Assembly: GCA_902780405.1 (NCBI GenBank) | Contig: CACZFI010000002.1 | Location: forward strand, 173,810 to 237,809 | Reading direction: 5' to 3' | DNA from: an uncultured Lachnospiraceae bacterium | GTDB lineage: Bacteria > Bacillota > Clostridia > Lachnospirales > Lachnospiraceae | DNA: 64,000 bases | Part shown: piece by piece, positions 35,744 through 45,171 of the stretch | How the letters are laid out: each line of letters opens with the position of its first letter | Numbering within the stretch: position 1 is the stretch's first letter | Program-made: the position numbers and the translations under genes | Notes under the pieces: generated by a model | The model's input: the letters and a program-made list of their open reading frames with translations, nothing else | Database searches by the model: none | Told to the model about the DNA's origin: nothing

Positions 35744-36547
35744 TTACTCCTCTTTTCTTTCTGTCTTTGTTACTTTGATCAAGCGGATCATCTGATCTAC
35801 GATCTTGATGGGGATAAATCTGTATCCCATATATTCAATCTCCGGCTTCTCGCCCTCCTTCGGCAGTCTGCCGAGTTTGTAAAGCAGGAATCCGTTCGTT
35901 GTCTCGATGTCTTCATCGGGAAACTCAATGTTTAAGTGCTCCGAGAGCGTCTCTAACCTCGCGTCACCCTTCACGATGTAGTCACCGTTGGAAAGACGCC
36001 TTAGTTCTATCTCTTCCTCATCGTGTTCATCGGAGATGTTGCCCACGATCTCCTCAATGATATCCTCCATGGTCACGATGCCGTCCGTCTGTCCGTATTC
36101 GTCTACTATGATAGACATATGGACCTTCTCACGCTGCATCTTGTTTAAGAGCTTGTCGATTCCGATGGTCGGATGTACAAAGATCGGCGTGTCGAGCGTC
36201 GTCTTGATCTGTGCTTCCGGTCTGTGCAGGTAGCTTTCGATCAGATCCCGCAGGTGCACGATGCCGACCACGTTGTCAATATCATCCTCATAGACAGGGT
36301 ATCTCGTATAATTGTTTTCGAGGGCAAATGCAAGCGCCTCCGCCACGGTGATACAGCTTTCCATTGCGACGATCTTCTGCCTGCTGGTCATGATGTCCTT
36401 GGCGCACTTATCGGAAAACTGGAAGATGTTGGAGATCATCTCGGCCTCGCCGTCCTCAATGATGCCCTGTTCGTTGCCTTCCTCCACCATGGAGAGGATC
36501 TCTTCCTCTACCTTCTCTTCGTCTGTTTTTCTTCGAAAGATCTTCAT
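35744..36547 (-). CDS. Soluble CBS-pair/CorC_HlyC domain protein (CorC-like)
   Basis: This 267-residue protein has two CBS domains (about residues 50-170, including [20 protein letters not shown] and [20 protein letters not shown]) and a C-terminal CorC_HlyC transporter-associated domain ([20 protein letters not shown] onward). The N-terminal membrane domain (DUF21) of the larger hemolysin-C proteins is missing, so it resembles soluble CorC, linked to magnesium and cobalt handling. Its ATG overlaps the alr stop by 4 bases. Confidence 0.85.
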   Translation of the reverse strand: MKIFRRKTDEEKVEEEILSMVEEGNEQGIIEDGEAEMISNIFQFSDKCAKDIMTSRQKIVAMESCITVAEALAFALENNYTRYPVYEDDIDNVVGIVHLRDLIESYLHRPEAQIKTTLDTPIFVHPTIGIDKLLNKMQREKVHMSIIVDEYGQTDGIVTMEDIIEEIVGNISDEHDEEEIELRRLSNGDYIVKGDARLETLSEHLNIEFPDEDIETTNGFLLYKLGRLPKEGEKPEIEYMGYRFIPIKIVDQMIRLIKVTKTERKEE

Positions 36548-37698
36548 AGCAGATAATTGACCTCATCCACCGGCTGTCCCGCTTCGTAGTAGACACGCGG
36601 CACGCGTCTGGCCACACCGCAGACAAACTCATAATTGAAACTTGCTGCCGGTTCCGCAAGTTCTTCCACCGTGATCACGGCGTCACCCTCTCTGCCGAGC
36701 AGGGTTACCGCATCTCCCACCGCAGTCTCCGGTATCTCCGTCACGTCCACCATGATCTGGTCCATACAGACTCTGCCGATGATGGGTGCATACCGGCCGT
36801 GGATGATCACATGCCCCTTGTTGGAAAGGGCTCTCGGATATCCGTCCGCATAGCCGCAGGTGATGGTTGCGATCCTGGTCGGCCTGCAGGTTACAAAGGT
36901 CCAACCATAGGATACGCCGCGTCCCTCGGGCACGGTTTTTACGTGAGCCACATGAGCCACCAGACTCATCACGGGATGAATCTCCACGCTCTTGTCGATC
37001 TCATCGGAAGGATATAACCCATATGTTACTATCCCGAGGCGGAACATGTCAAATCCCTCATCCGGCATTTCCATGGTTCCCGCACTGTTATCGATATGTT
37101 TTAAGGCAAATGTGATGCCCCTGTCTTCGAGTCCCTTGATAAACGTAAGGAATCTTTCCTTTTGTTTTAAGGCATACTGCTTATCCATCTCATCGGCCTT
37201 GGCATAGTGCGTAAAGATGCCCTCGATGGTAAGCCCCGGGAAATCTTTAAGTTTCGAAGCCTCCTCGATCCCGTTCGCATCTGCCTGGAATCCGATCCTC
37301 GACATGCCCGTATCCACCTTGATATGCACCTTGGCCTTCGTTCCGCGGCTTTCAGCCAGATCCGAAAGCTTTCTGCACTCTGCGATGTCATACACAGCCT
37401 GCGTGATATCATAGTCGAGCAGTTTTTCAAAATCATCGGACGCCGTATAACCGATGATCAGGATCGGTGTTGTAATACCGGCCTTCCGGAGTTCAACCGC
37501 CTCGTCCACGGTTGCCACGCCGTAGTAATCCGCCATGTCGGCGATCCTTTTGGCGATGGTCACTGCACCGTGTCCGTATGCATCCGCCTTGATGACCACC
37601 AGGGTTTTCATCCCGGGCTTTAGGCTCTGCATTTTTTTGATATTGTATCGAAGTGCGTCCATATCGATGGCCGCATACATTCTATGATAAGTTTTCAT
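36544..37698 (-). CDS. alr: Alanine racemase
   Basis: Alr makes D-alanine for peptidoglycan with PLP. The PLP lysine is in VVIKADAYGHGAVTIAKRI (about residues 35-53), and the C-terminal catalytic Tyr segment is SYGWTF. The 384 residues are typical. Its start overlaps the end of nnrDE by 17 bases. A nearby in-frame ATG at 37680 has no ribosome site, so 37698 is preferred. Confidence 0.96.
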   Translation of the reverse strand: MKTYHRMYAAIDMDALRYNIKKMQSLKPGMKTLVVIKADAYGHGAVTIAKRIADMADYYGVATVDEAVELRKAGITTPILIIGYTASDDFEKLLDYDITQAVYDIAECRKLSDLAESRGTKAKVHIKVDTGMSRIGFQADANGIEEASKLKDFPGLTIEGIFTHYAKADEMDKQYALKQKERFLTFIKGLEDRGITFALKHIDNSAGTMEMPDEGFDMFRLGIVTYGLYPSDEIDKSVEIHPVMSLVAHVAHVKTVPEGRGVSYGWTFVTCRPTRIATITCGYADGYPRALSNKGHVIIHGRYAPIIGRVCMDQIMVDVTEIPETAVGDAVTLLGREGDAVITVEELAEPAASFNYEFVCGVARRVPRVYYEAGQPVDEVNYLL

Positions 37699-39196
37699 TT
37701 GTCTGCCCCGATATTCTCCTCAAGTTTTTGATCATGTCGCCGGCAAGCATCCCGTAGCGTCCGGTCGATCCTGCCGCAGCATCTCCCGCCTCACCGTGCA
37801 GGTAGACGCCAAGTTCGGCCGCTTCCTTCGTAGAAAGTCCTCCTGCAAGCAGTCCGGCGATCACACCGGTAAGCACATCTCCGGAACCTCCCGTCGCCAT
37901 GCCGTCGTTGCCTGTTAAATTCATATAGGACGGTGAATTGCCGTCCGAAACCACCGTCCGATAGTCCTTCAGTACTGTAACACATTTGTATGTATTCGCG
38001 CAATCACCCGCTGCACGAAACATGTCCTTTTTGATCTCGTCCACGGAAAGACCCGTAAGACGCGACATCTCTTTTATATGAGGTGTCAATATGATTTCGG
38101 CCTTTGCGCCGGATAGCCAGTCCCGATGCTTTGACAGGATGTTGATGGCATCCGCATCGATCACAAGCTTTCCTTCGTAAGATTCAAGGACCTGCCGAAC
38201 AATTTGCTCCGCAAATTCTTTTGTGGAAAGCCCCGGGCCCAATACACATACATCCGCAAAGGAGAGCGCCCGATCGATTGCCCCCGAAATACCCGCCGGG
38301 TCCTCGTGATCATAGGAACAAAGCACCGCTTCCGGAAGTTTTGTCTGCACAATCTCCCGGTTCACAGCCGAGGTACAGATCATCACAAGACCGGTTCCCA
38401 TGCGATAACAGGCTTCACCCGAAAGAAGCGCTGCGCCGGCCATATCCGGACTCCCGGCGATGATGGCCGCCTTGCCGTAGCTTCCCTTGTTGGAGTTTCT
38501 TCTCCTCACGGGGAGCATACGCTCAACTTCATCGGCCCTGTACGTAAAAAAACGAGGCGCTGCATGTTCTGCCGCCTGTCCCGGAAATCCTATATCAAAT
38601 ACGCTCACTTCTCCGGCATGCTTTTCGCCCTCGGAAAGCAAAAGTCCCTTCTTCCTGTATCCGAATGTCACGGTAAGATCTGCACAAAAAGCAGTCCCGA
38701 GGACATCTCCCGTGCCCGCATCGATGCCGGAGGGAATATCCACCGCAATGCGAAACCCTTTAGCGGTAGAGATTTTTTTAATGACATCCGCATATACGCC
38801 CGTCACCTCGCGTGAAAGCCCCGTGCCGAAGATCGCATCGCATACCACGTCAAAGCCTGCCGGATCGCAGGTCGCTGCCATCTTCACGCCACAGGCCTTT
38901 GCTATCGCAAGCTGTTTTTCGAAAGCTGCGCTTCCGCCGTGACTTGAGGGTATCACAAAGAGTTCTGCGTCATAACCTCTCTGGGTCAGAATGCGCGCCG
39001 CGGCAACGCCGTCTCCCCCATTGTTACCGCTCCCGGTAACAACAAGAATCCGCGCATCCTTTCCGAATCTTTCTTCGATTGCCGTAACTACGGAAAGCGC
39101 CGCACGCTCCATCAATACCGCCTGGGGGATCCCGATGGTATCTATGGTATAAGCGTCGATCGCTTCCATTTCTTTTGCATCTACGATATAGTCCAT
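37682..39196 (-). CDS. nnrDE: Bifunctional NAD(P)HX epimerase / ADP-dependent dehydratase
   Basis: This enzyme repairs hydrated NAD(P)H. The N-terminal epimerase (YjeF_N) shows VVTGSGNNGGDGVAAARIL near residue 50 and VDIPSGIDAGTG. The C-terminal ribokinase-like dehydratase shows ILTPHIKEMSRLTG and NLTGNDGMATGGSGDVLTGV. The 504-residue fused form is common. The nnrDE-alr pair is frequent in Firmicutes. The gene follows the lytic transglycosylase by 3 bases. Confidence 0.95.
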   Translation of the reverse strand: MDYIVDAKEMEAIDAYTIDTIGIPQAVLMERAALSVVTAIEERFGKDARILVVTGSGNNGGDGVAAARILTQRGYDAELFVIPSSHGGSAAFEKQLAIAKACGVKMAATCDPAGFDVVCDAIFGTGLSREVTGVYADVIKKISTAKGFRIAVDIPSGIDAGTGDVLGTAFCADLTVTFGYRKKGLLLSEGEKHAGEVSVFDIGFPGQAAEHAAPRFFTYRADEVERMLPVRRRNSNKGSYGKAAIIAGSPDMAGAALLSGEACYRMGTGLVMICTSAVNREIVQTKLPEAVLCSYDHEDPAGISGAIDRALSFADVCVLGPGLSTKEFAEQIVRQVLESYEGKLVIDADAINILSKHRDWLSGAKAEIILTPHIKEMSRLTGLSVDEIKKDMFRAAGDCANTYKCVTVLKDYRTVVSDGNSPSYMNLTGNDGMATGGSGDVLTGVIAGLLAGGLSTKEAAELGVYLHGEAGDAAAGSTGRYGMLAGDMIKNLRRISGQTNENLS

Positions 39197-39199
39197 GTC

Positions 39200-40042
39200 T
39201 TATCTGAGTTTCGTTGCCTGTGTATACGAGTTCGCCAAGCGGAACAGATCCTGAAGAGAATCGTCATCGTTACTGTCAAAGGAATCCAAATCATCCGATC
39301 TTCCGATGGAAGCAATGATTTCCGTCATATTCTCGAAATATACCATCAGCATACGATATTGCTGTTCATTTAGTGCGTCTTTTAATTCCTGTGCGGAAAA
39401 TGCCATCTTCTTTCTGGCATCCGCATTCATCAAAGCTATAAGATCGGACATCTCTGTCCCCGCGCCCTGCATGGAGGCAAGCGTCGCATTGTAGTTGACA
39501 TTGCCCGGAAGCTCCACGCCCTCGGAGAGAAGCCTTTTAATCTGCGCAACATAGTTCTGCGTCTCCTCGAAGGGAGGCACGCCGCCGTACTTGGCCACAT
39601 TTCCGGAACCTGCATTGTAGGCCGCAGCCATCAGTGAGATATCTCCTCCGTACATGTCGGAAAGTCCCTTCAGGAGTTTGGCTGCTCCCATGATATTCTC
39701 GTAGGGGTCGTAAGCATCCGTAACACCGAGTCCGGCTGCGGTATCCGGCATCAGCTGCATGATGCCCATAGCACCCACGCCCGATGTGGCGTTCGGATCA
39801 AAACGCGACTCCACGTAGCCGATTGCTTTTAAAAGATCCTCGGAGATTCCGTAGGTCTCTGCCGCTTCCTTGTAGATTGCCGCAAGATCGTAAGACTTTC
39901 CGGCGCCGGAAAGTCGTGCATTCTCTTCTTCGAGAAGATTCTGAAACTGCACGGATGTCTCCGGAGAAAGTGCGGCTGTTTTTGTGATTGTATTGGCAGG
40001 GATGATATCATCCACATATCCGATTCCGTTGATAAAAGGCAT
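39200..40042 (-). CDS. Lytic transglycosylase (SLT domain)
   Basis: This is a 280-residue protein ending with a Slt70-type domain. The catalytic Glu78 lies in AIGYVESRFDP, followed by GAMGIMQLMPDTA and MAAAYNAGSG. Such enzymes cut MurNAc-GlcNAc bonds, forming 1,6-anhydro ends. The start at 40042 has GGGAGG 7 bases upstream. No signal peptide is evident, which is odd for a wall enzyme; leaderless flagellar or phage-type SLT proteins have a similar layout. It follows the Ig-like anchored protein by 16 bases. Confidence 0.88.
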   Translation of the reverse strand: MPFINGIGYVDDIIPANTITKTAALSPETSVQFQNLLEEENARLSGAGKSYDLAAIYKEAAETYGISEDLLKAIGYVESRFDPNATSGVGAMGIMQLMPDTAAGLGVTDAYDPYENIMGAAKLLKGLSDMYGGDISLMAAAYNAGSGNVAKYGGVPPFEETQNYVAQIKRLLSEGVELPGNVNYNATLASMQGAGTEMSDLIALMNADARKKMAFSAQELKDALNEQQYRMLMVYFENMTEIIASIGRSDDLDSFDSNDDDSLQDLFRLANSYTQATKLR

Positions 40043-40058
40043 AGGATTACCTCCCGTA

Positions 40059-40805
40059 TCATTCGTATTCCGAAAGGTTCGACTCATCGCCAACGATAAT
40101 TCGAAGCTTTGCGGTATTGCTCAGATTCTCGTCCGAATCCTCACAATAATACCATACCTCATAAGTACCTGCTTTGTCGATATCAAATCGACCGTCAAAG
40201 TACATTCCGTCGATCAGATCCTCCTCCTCATCATCGTCATCCACAACCTTTTCGACGATGGTGATCGGATCGAAATCCTCTCCTACTTCCAGTTTTAACT
40301 CATGTGTTTTCAGTCGTATCACCGGCGCGCCGTGAGAGATGAGGGGCGGGTCGTCATAACCCTCTTCCACCTTCTTTTCCATGTCAGCCGCCTCTGTCGT
40401 AACATCCGCTTCCGTATCCGGCGTAACAGGAATGATCTGTGCGTCCGCCGCAGTTGCTGTTTCCTGTGCATCTGAGCCCCTGTAATTGACGGTCTCGGTC
40501 GCTTTGCCCAGGTTGTACGCCTTGTCGTATACGGCATAGATCACCAATGCATGCTCGCCGTCGTCCATAGCAGAGATATCGTATACATGAATATCCTTCG
40601 TACAGTCTCCGTCTTTGTCATCTGTCGCCGAAAGGCCTGCCAAAAGCACTTCTGTGCCGGCACCTTCGGTGTAGGTGACCTCCCGCTCGGGAACCGTGAT
40701 CACCGGTGCAACCCTGTCCTTTGTGGATCTCACCCAGTAACACGCTCCGATCAAGCCGCACATGATCAAGAATAATAATATATTGATTCTTCGTTTGATG
40801 GTCAT
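40059..40805 (-). CDS. Signal-anchored extracellular protein with Ig-like (DUF5011-type) modules
   Basis: This is a 248-residue protein with one N-terminal membrane anchor (residues 7-25). It then has an Ig-like domain recalling DUF5011 (APVITVPEREVTYTEGAGTE, then LSATDDKDGDCTKDIHVYD, about 33-115). An acidic Thr/Ala/Glu-rich linker follows, then a second related module (APVIRLKTHELKLEVGEDFD onward, ending SNTAKLRIIVGD). It overlaps the BY-kinase gene by 4 bases. It is presumably exposed at the wall and may be involved in polysaccharide attachment. No enzymatic motif was seen. Confidence 0.65.
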   Translation of the reverse strand: MTIKRRINILLFLIMCGLIGACYWVRSTKDRVAPVITVPEREVTYTEGAGTEVLLAGLSATDDKDGDCTKDIHVYDISAMDDGEHALVIYAVYDKAYNLGKATETVNYRGSDAQETATAADAQIIPVTPDTEADVTTEAADMEKKVEEGYDDPPLISHGAPVIRLKTHELKLEVGEDFDPITIVEKVVDDDDEEEDLIDGMYFDGRFDIDKAGTYEVWYYCEDSDENLSNTAKLRIIVGDESNLSEYE

Positions 40806-41530
40806 TTGTGATTGCCTGTTTCCTTTGCGTATCTGCCGTAATACTTGCCGTAGTACTTTCCGTAATACTTGCCGTAATACTTATCATAATAAGAGTGTCT
40901 GCCAAGTCGAACCTTGTTTAATACAACACCCAGGATCTTGCAGCCTGTCTTCTCGAGCTGTCCCTTCACCTTCACCTCGGTTTTGTAGCTGATCTTGCCT
41001 GCGGCAATCACCATGATGGCGCCGTCCACTTCACCGGAGATGATGGCCGCATCGATCACGCTGCCGAGCGGCGGCGCATCGATGATGATGTAATCGTACT
41101 TTGTCTTCGCATCTGCGATCAGATCACGAAAGGCGTCGGAGTTTAAAAGCTCCGTAGGGTTCGGCGGTACCGGTCCGGACATGATCATGTGAAGATTCGG
41201 AACATTGGTTGCATAGATCACCTCTTCCAGATCATATCTGCCGGAAAGATAGTAGGACAAGCCGTTCAACGCCCGGCTGATCCTGTACCGCCCCGCAAGC
41301 ACGGACTTGCGCATATCCGCATCCACAAACAGCACCTTCTTGCCGTCATCAGCGATCGTACAGGCCAGGTTGATGGAGATGCTGGACTTTCCCTCGTCGG
41401 GTTCGCAGCTGGTAAGGACGATGGCTTTCACGTCCCTGCCGCAGAACTGAATGTTGGTTCGAAGTCCCTTGTATGCCTCGATCGAACTGTATCCGAGTCT
41501 TCTTAATTTTCCGATGTTGATTGTTTCCAT
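40802..41530 (-). CDS. cpsD: BY-kinase (CpsD/YwqD-type tyrosine autokinase)
   Basis: This bacterial tyrosine kinase controls chain length and export of surface polysaccharide. The P-loop variant is TSCEPDEGKSSISINLA (about residues 40-56), Walker A-prime is VLFVDADMR, and Walker B is IIIDAPPLGS. The C-terminus is an unusually regular tyrosine cluster, four K-Y-Y-G units in a row after Y-D. This is the autophosphorylation tail and is encoded by a 12-bp tandem repeat at 40832-40890. Its membrane partner is the Wzz-like protein encoded just upstream. Confidence 0.93.
   Translation of the reverse strand: METINIGKLRRLGYSSIEAYKGLRTNIQFCGRDVKAIVLTSCEPDEGKSSISINLACTIADDGKKVLFVDADMRKSVLAGRYRISRALNGLSYYLSGRYDLEEVIYATNVPNLHMIMSGPVPPNPTELLNSDAFRDLIADAKTKYDYIIIDAPPLGSVIDAAIISGEVDGAIMVIAAGKISYKTEVKVKGQLEKTGCKILGVVLNKVRLGRHSYYDKYYGKYYGKYYGKYYGRYAKETGNHK
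40832..40890. repeat. 12-bp tandem repeat encoding the YYGK tail of the BY-kinase
   Basis: About four and a half near-identical 12-base units (plus strand CCGTAATACTTG with single-base variants) encode Y-Y-G-K repeats in frame. Unit loss or gain would change the number of phosphorylatable tyrosines without a frameshift. Confidence 0.85.
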
Positions 41531-41533
41531 AGA

Positions 41534-42271
41534 TTAAGCTTTCCGTTTCTTTTTTCGCTTTTTCGCATGTGTATCCACGATCTCATCGTAGGGGATCGAT
41601 GCCAAAACAGAGAGTCCCAGGTGCTTTTCCACATCATCCGGTGTCTTCACCGTATCGTCAAGGATGTGTCTTAAGATGACAGATCCCGCGGAAAGAAACA
41701 TACCGATCAGTGCGCCGATCAGAACCAACCGGGTGGTTCTTGGCTTTGAAGGATGATCGGGAAGGTTCGCATAATCGATCACATTGACCGATTTGATATT
41801 CATAACCTTTGAGATGTGCGTACTCGCCGCCACGCGGACCGCATTGGCGATGGCCTGCGCTCGTACGGGATCGGTATCCGTCACGGTAATCTGCAGGATT
41901 CTGGTGTCTTGCTGGATATTCACCGTGATCATCCCGGCCACCTGCTCGGGCGTGATCCCTTTCATATCCGGGTAGCTGTTACTTAGATCCAGGTCTGCGA
42001 TCACCTGATTCGCTACCGTCCGGCTCTTTACCAGATCCGCATAGTCTTTGGTAAGCTGAGACCCCGTTTGCAGATCCGAGTAGGTAAGCATCTGCGCGTC
42101 CTGCTGGTTTAAAACATAAATCTTGGTGGTGGAGTTAAACTTCTTGCTCATCAGGGTCTGGCTGGCCAGATACATCCCACACGCACCGATCACCGTAGCA
42201 AAGACGATGGTCCAGAAATATTCGATTACGACCAAAAAGAGTTCTTTTAAGTCAATGTATTCTTCTTCCAT
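41534..42271 (-). CDS. Wzz/CpsC-type polysaccharide chain-length determinant
   Basis: This is a 245-residue membrane adaptor with two helices (about residues 16-34 and 186-206) flanking an extracytoplasmic loop. The proline-rich segment PDHPSKPRTTR before the second helix is a Wzz-family mark. The short cytoplasmic C-terminus ends in a basic run (KKRKKKRKA). It is expected to bind and activate the BY-kinase encoded 3 bases downstream. Separate Wzz and kinase proteins are the Firmicutes arrangement. Confidence 0.92.
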   Translation of the reverse strand: MEEEYIDLKELFLVVIEYFWTIVFATVIGACGMYLASQTLMSKKFNSTTKIYVLNQQDAQMLTYSDLQTGSQLTKDYADLVKSRTVANQVIADLDLSNSYPDMKGITPEQVAGMITVNIQQDTRILQITVTDTDPVRAQAIANAVRVAASTHISKVMNIKSVNVIDYANLPDHPSKPRTTRLVLIGALIGMFLSAGSVILRHILDDTVKTPDDVEKHLGLSVLASIPYDEIVDTHAKKRKKKRKA

Positions 42272-42287
42272 GTTTGATCCTTTTTTT

Positions 42288-43040
42288 TCAGAACGTATCG
42301 ATTTCCATATCTTCGATCACACACTTCGGGTTATAAACAAAGATTCTTGTCGCGTATGCGCTTCCGAACTTTTTGGCGATCAGTTTTGCGCAATCCCGAA
42401 GTTTCGGCGTACGCCTGCCTGTAGATTTGTGCGCATCCGTGGCTACAAAATCCACGGTTCCGTACTTGAGAAGACTGTGTGTGAACCGCTTCACATCGCT
42501 TCCAGACATGCCCGTCACGCTGCCGGCGTTCACCTGGATCAACGCACCTTCCGACCTTAAGTCATGGATGCGTTCCTCATCCTCGAGCAGACAATCGTAG
42601 CGTTCGACGTGCGCAAGGATCGGGATGTGTCCGGTAAGGATCGCTTCCGTGACGCCACGTCTGATTCTGTCGTAAGTAGCGTGAAAAGGAAATTCTATCA
42701 GGAGATACCGGCTGTCGGCCATGGTGAGGACCCGGTCATTCTTCAGATCTTCCAGTGTCTCCTCTCTGTGATGAAAAACCTCACAGCCGAGATACAGCGA
42801 AAAATCCGGACTCACCATCTCGGAAAGCTGCTTCACTTCTTCAAATCTCTCCCGGAGAATTTCGCGATCAACCGGCCAGATTGCCGGATTGTAGTGCGGT
42901 GTTGCAATGATAGTGTGGATGCCTTCTTCGTGATAGCTTTTCAGCATCTCAATGGTCATCTCCCGATTCTCGGATCCGTCATCCACGCCAAAGAGTACGT
43001 GATTATGAATATCACACAGATTCAGATGAAAACCCCTCAC
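42288..43040 (-). CDS. PHP-type phosphotyrosine phosphatase (CpsB/YwqE family)
   Basis: This is a 250-residue metal-dependent phosphatase that dephosphorylates the BY-kinase. Metal ligands appear in LCDIHNHVLFGVDDGS near the N-terminus, HTIIATPHYNP, IPILAHVERYD and VDFVATDAHKS. Translation seems to start at a GTG at 43040 with GGGGG 7 bases upstream. It completes the three-gene phosphatase-adaptor-kinase module, which lies directly after the ftsZ terminator. Confidence 0.92.
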   Translation of the reverse strand: MRGFHLNLCDIHNHVLFGVDDGSENREMTIEMLKSYHEEGIHTIIATPHYNPAIWPVDREILRERFEEVKQLSEMVSPDFSLYLGCEVFHHREETLEDLKNDRVLTMADSRYLLIEFPFHATYDRIRRGVTEAILTGHIPILAHVERYDCLLEDEERIHDLRSEGALIQVNAGSVTGMSGSDVKRFTHSLLKYGTVDFVATDAHKSTGRRTPKLRDCAKLIAKKFGSAYATRIFVYNPKCVIEDMEIDTF

Positions 43041-43061
43041 AAATAAACCCCCAAAATGAAT

Positions 43062-43089
43062 ATCAGATGGGGAGGTCTCCCCATCTGAC
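43062..43089 (-). terminator. Hairpin after ftsZ
   Basis: CAGATGGGGA pairs perfectly with TCCCCATCTG around a 4-base loop, 17 bases after the ftsZ stop. The T-run after it is weak (ATTCATTTT), so termination may be partial, with some reading into the polysaccharide module. Confidence 0.6.
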
Positions 43090-43104
43090 TAAATGTTTTA
43101 CGGA

Positions 43105-44358
43105 TTAACCACGCTTTAAGAAATCAGGGATTTTAATTCCTGTACTCTGCGGTGCTGCACCGGATCTTGTTGCCGAAGCGGATGCGGAGGGCACCGAAGG
43201 CTGTGCCTGTGCGGGCTTACTGTGTGTACTTGTACCAAGGAACGAAGGCTTGGCTGCCGGTGTTCCTGTGGGAATACTCGGTGTTGCAGGCTTGGTATAA
43301 GTCGGAGTCGGTGTAGCAATCCTTGTCTGTGTCTGTGCTACTGCAGGCTTGGGTGCTGCCGCCGCCTGACGAGGCGCTGCGATCGTGCTGTTGGGATCTA
43401 AGGCCATCGCATCCTCAATACCTGTAGCGATGATGGTGATGCATACATCCTCACCCATCACATCGTTGTCAACCGTACCGAAGATGATGTTGGCTCCGTC
43501 GCCGGCAACCTCGGTTAAGTAAGTGATCGCATCATATGCCTCAACGATTCCGATGTTACCGGAGAAGTTGACGATGATATCGGAAGCACCTGTAACGGTC
43601 GTCTCGAGTAAGGGGCTGTCCATAGCTGCCTTGATCGCGTCAACGGCCTTGTTGTCACCGCTCGCACGTCCGATACCGATATGTGCCACGCCCTTGTCTC
43701 TCATGACAGTCTGAATATCAGCAAAGTCAAGGTTGATAAGACCGGGCTTGTTGATCAGGTCTGTTACGCCCTGCACGCCCTGCTGAAGAACTTCGTCAGC
43801 CTTCTTTAAGGCCTCGGGAATGCTGGTACGCTTGTCGCAGATCTGAAGGAGTTTGTCATTCGGGATGACGATCAGTGTGTCTACATTCTCTTTCAGCTTT
43901 GCGATACCGTTCACTGCGTTGTTCATACGAGGCTTGCCTTCGAAGGAGAAGGGCTTCGTAACAACGCCGACAGTCAGGATGCCTAAGTTTCTGGCAATCT
44001 CCGCTACGACGGGAGCCGCACCGGTACCGGTACCGCCACCCATACCGCAGGTAACGAATACCATGTTCGCATCCTTCATAATATCCGTGATCTCCTCACG
44101 GTTCTCTTCAACGGCGCCTGCACCAATCTCGGGCTTTGCACCTGCGCCGAGACCCTTGGTCAGCTTCTCACCGATCTGGATTTTGGTTGTGGCTCTGCTC
44201 TGAGACAGGATCTGCTTATCTGTATTGATGGCGATAAGCTCCACGCCTTCTACATTTTCGTCTATCATTCTGTTGACTGCATTGTTACCTGCACCACCTA
44301 CGCCGATCACAAGGATTCTTGCGGGTGTCTTTTCGTCGTTTGATTTTATTTCGAGCAA
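43105..44358 (-). CDS. ftsZ: Cell division GTPase FtsZ
   Basis: FtsZ forms the Z ring. It shows [17 protein letters not shown], the tubulin signature [18 protein letters not shown] and the T7 loop [11 protein letters not shown]. After the core, a Pro/Ala/Thr-rich spacer of ~80 residues leads to a conserved C-terminal peptide ending [10 protein letters not shown]. Translation appears to start at TTG (44358), with AAGGAGG 8 bases upstream. It has its own promoter and follows ftsQ, but ftsA is not between them. Confidence 0.97.
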   Translation of the reverse strand: MLEIKSNDEKTPARILVIGVGGAGNNAVNRMIDENVEGVELIAINTDKQILSQSRATTKIQIGEKLTKGLGAGAKPEIGAGAVEENREEITDIMKDANMVFVTCGMGGGTGTGAAPVVAEIARNLGILTVGVVTKPFSFEGKPRMNNAVNGIAKLKENVDTLIVIPNDKLLQICDKRTSIPEALKKADEVLQQGVQGVTDLINKPGLINLDFADIQTVMRDKGVAHIGIGRASGDNKAVDAIKAAMDSPLLETTVTGASDIIVNFSGNIGIVEAYDAITYLTEVAGDGANIIFGTVDNDVMGEDVCITIIATGIEDAMALDPNSTIAAPRQAAAAPKPAVAQTQTRIATPTPTYTKPATPSIPTGTPAAKPSFLGTSTHSKPAQAQPSVPSASASATRSGAAPQSTGIKIPDFLKRG

Positions 44359-44406
44359 GGTTTTGTCCTCCTTCTAATTAAGTGCATTCTTCGCATTATT
44401 ACCTAC

Positions 44407-44435
44407 ATAATATCTTTTTTTATACAAAGAATCAA
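44407..44435 (-). promoter_or_regulatory. Promoter of ftsZ
   Basis: TTGATT (44430-44435) and TATTAT (44407-44412) are 17 bases apart on the minus strand, in the 84-base gap between ftsQ and ftsZ. Confidence 0.65.
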
Positions 44436-44442
44436 TAGTTAA

Positions 44443-45171
44443 TTACTTTTTTTTGCTGAAACTGGCCGTCCCGTCGTCTGCGGTAAAATCCTTCATATAT
44501 AGGGTTCCCGACATATCGCCGAGGCCGTCTAAGATTTGACCCAGATTCATCATCTGAATCGGCAGATCCTCTCCTCCTCCCAGTTCTATATCGATGTTAT
44601 CGTGCGTCAGCACAATCTCACCGGAAGCGGTAAATTTGATACCGCTGATATCCAGGTCGTACTTCTCGATCAACTGCGTGATGGTCAGGATCGAATTGAA
44701 CTTGCTTTTGTCCGAAATCGGCAGTTTTTTCCCGACTTCCCAGGAGTCGAACGAAAGTCCCCGGATACATGGCACGCCTTCGATCATCTGCGAGGATGCG
44801 TCCAGGATCATGCCGTCCTTGTCGAAAAAGACATAACCGTTCATGTACTCCACACAGCCGGCCATCGCCTTCTCATACACCGTGACGTCTACGCCGTTCT
44901 TCGAAAGAAAATCGATATCGACCTTCTCGACGAAGGGTATGTCTTCGATCGGTTTGAACTTACACTTGATGTAAAGCAGCAGTGTATTGTTCAAAGGCGC
45001 TTCTGCAAGCACCGCCTCCCGTATCATATCCTCCGACACGGCTTCGTTGCCCGTGACATTGACTTCCTGTATCGTGAAAGATTGCACGTACAACAGCCCG
45101 CCGATCAACACGGACAAAAGCATAAGCAAGAGGATCATCCTCTTGTTCGCCCTTATGTACTTGTCTTTCAT
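44443..45171 (-). CDS. ftsQ: Division protein FtsQ/DivIB
   Basis: This is a 242-residue bitopic protein: a short basic N-terminus, a membrane helix at about residues 11-29, then a POTRA domain beginning FTIQEVNVTGNEAVSEDMIR, followed by the FtsQ beta domain. It bridges FtsL and the septal synthase complex. It overlaps ftsW by 4 bases and closes the mraZ-led operon. Confidence 0.88.
   Translation of the reverse strand: MKDKYIRANKRMILLLMLLSVLIGGLLYVQSFTIQEVNVTGNEAVSEDMIREAVLAEAPLNNTLLLYIKCKFKPIEDIPFVEKVDIDFLSKNGVDVTVYEKAMAGCVEYMNGYVFFDKDGMILDASSQMIEGVPCIRGLSFDSWEVGKKLPISDKSKFNSILTITQLIEKYDLDISGIKFTASGEIVLTHDNIDIELGGGEDLPIQMMNLGQILDGLGDMSGTLYMKDFTADDGTASFSKKK

Noticed and set aside
40832..40890. 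Short regular repeats that could suggest a CRISPR array
   Set aside because: The units are 12 bases with no spacers and translate in frame into the kinase's tyrosine tail.
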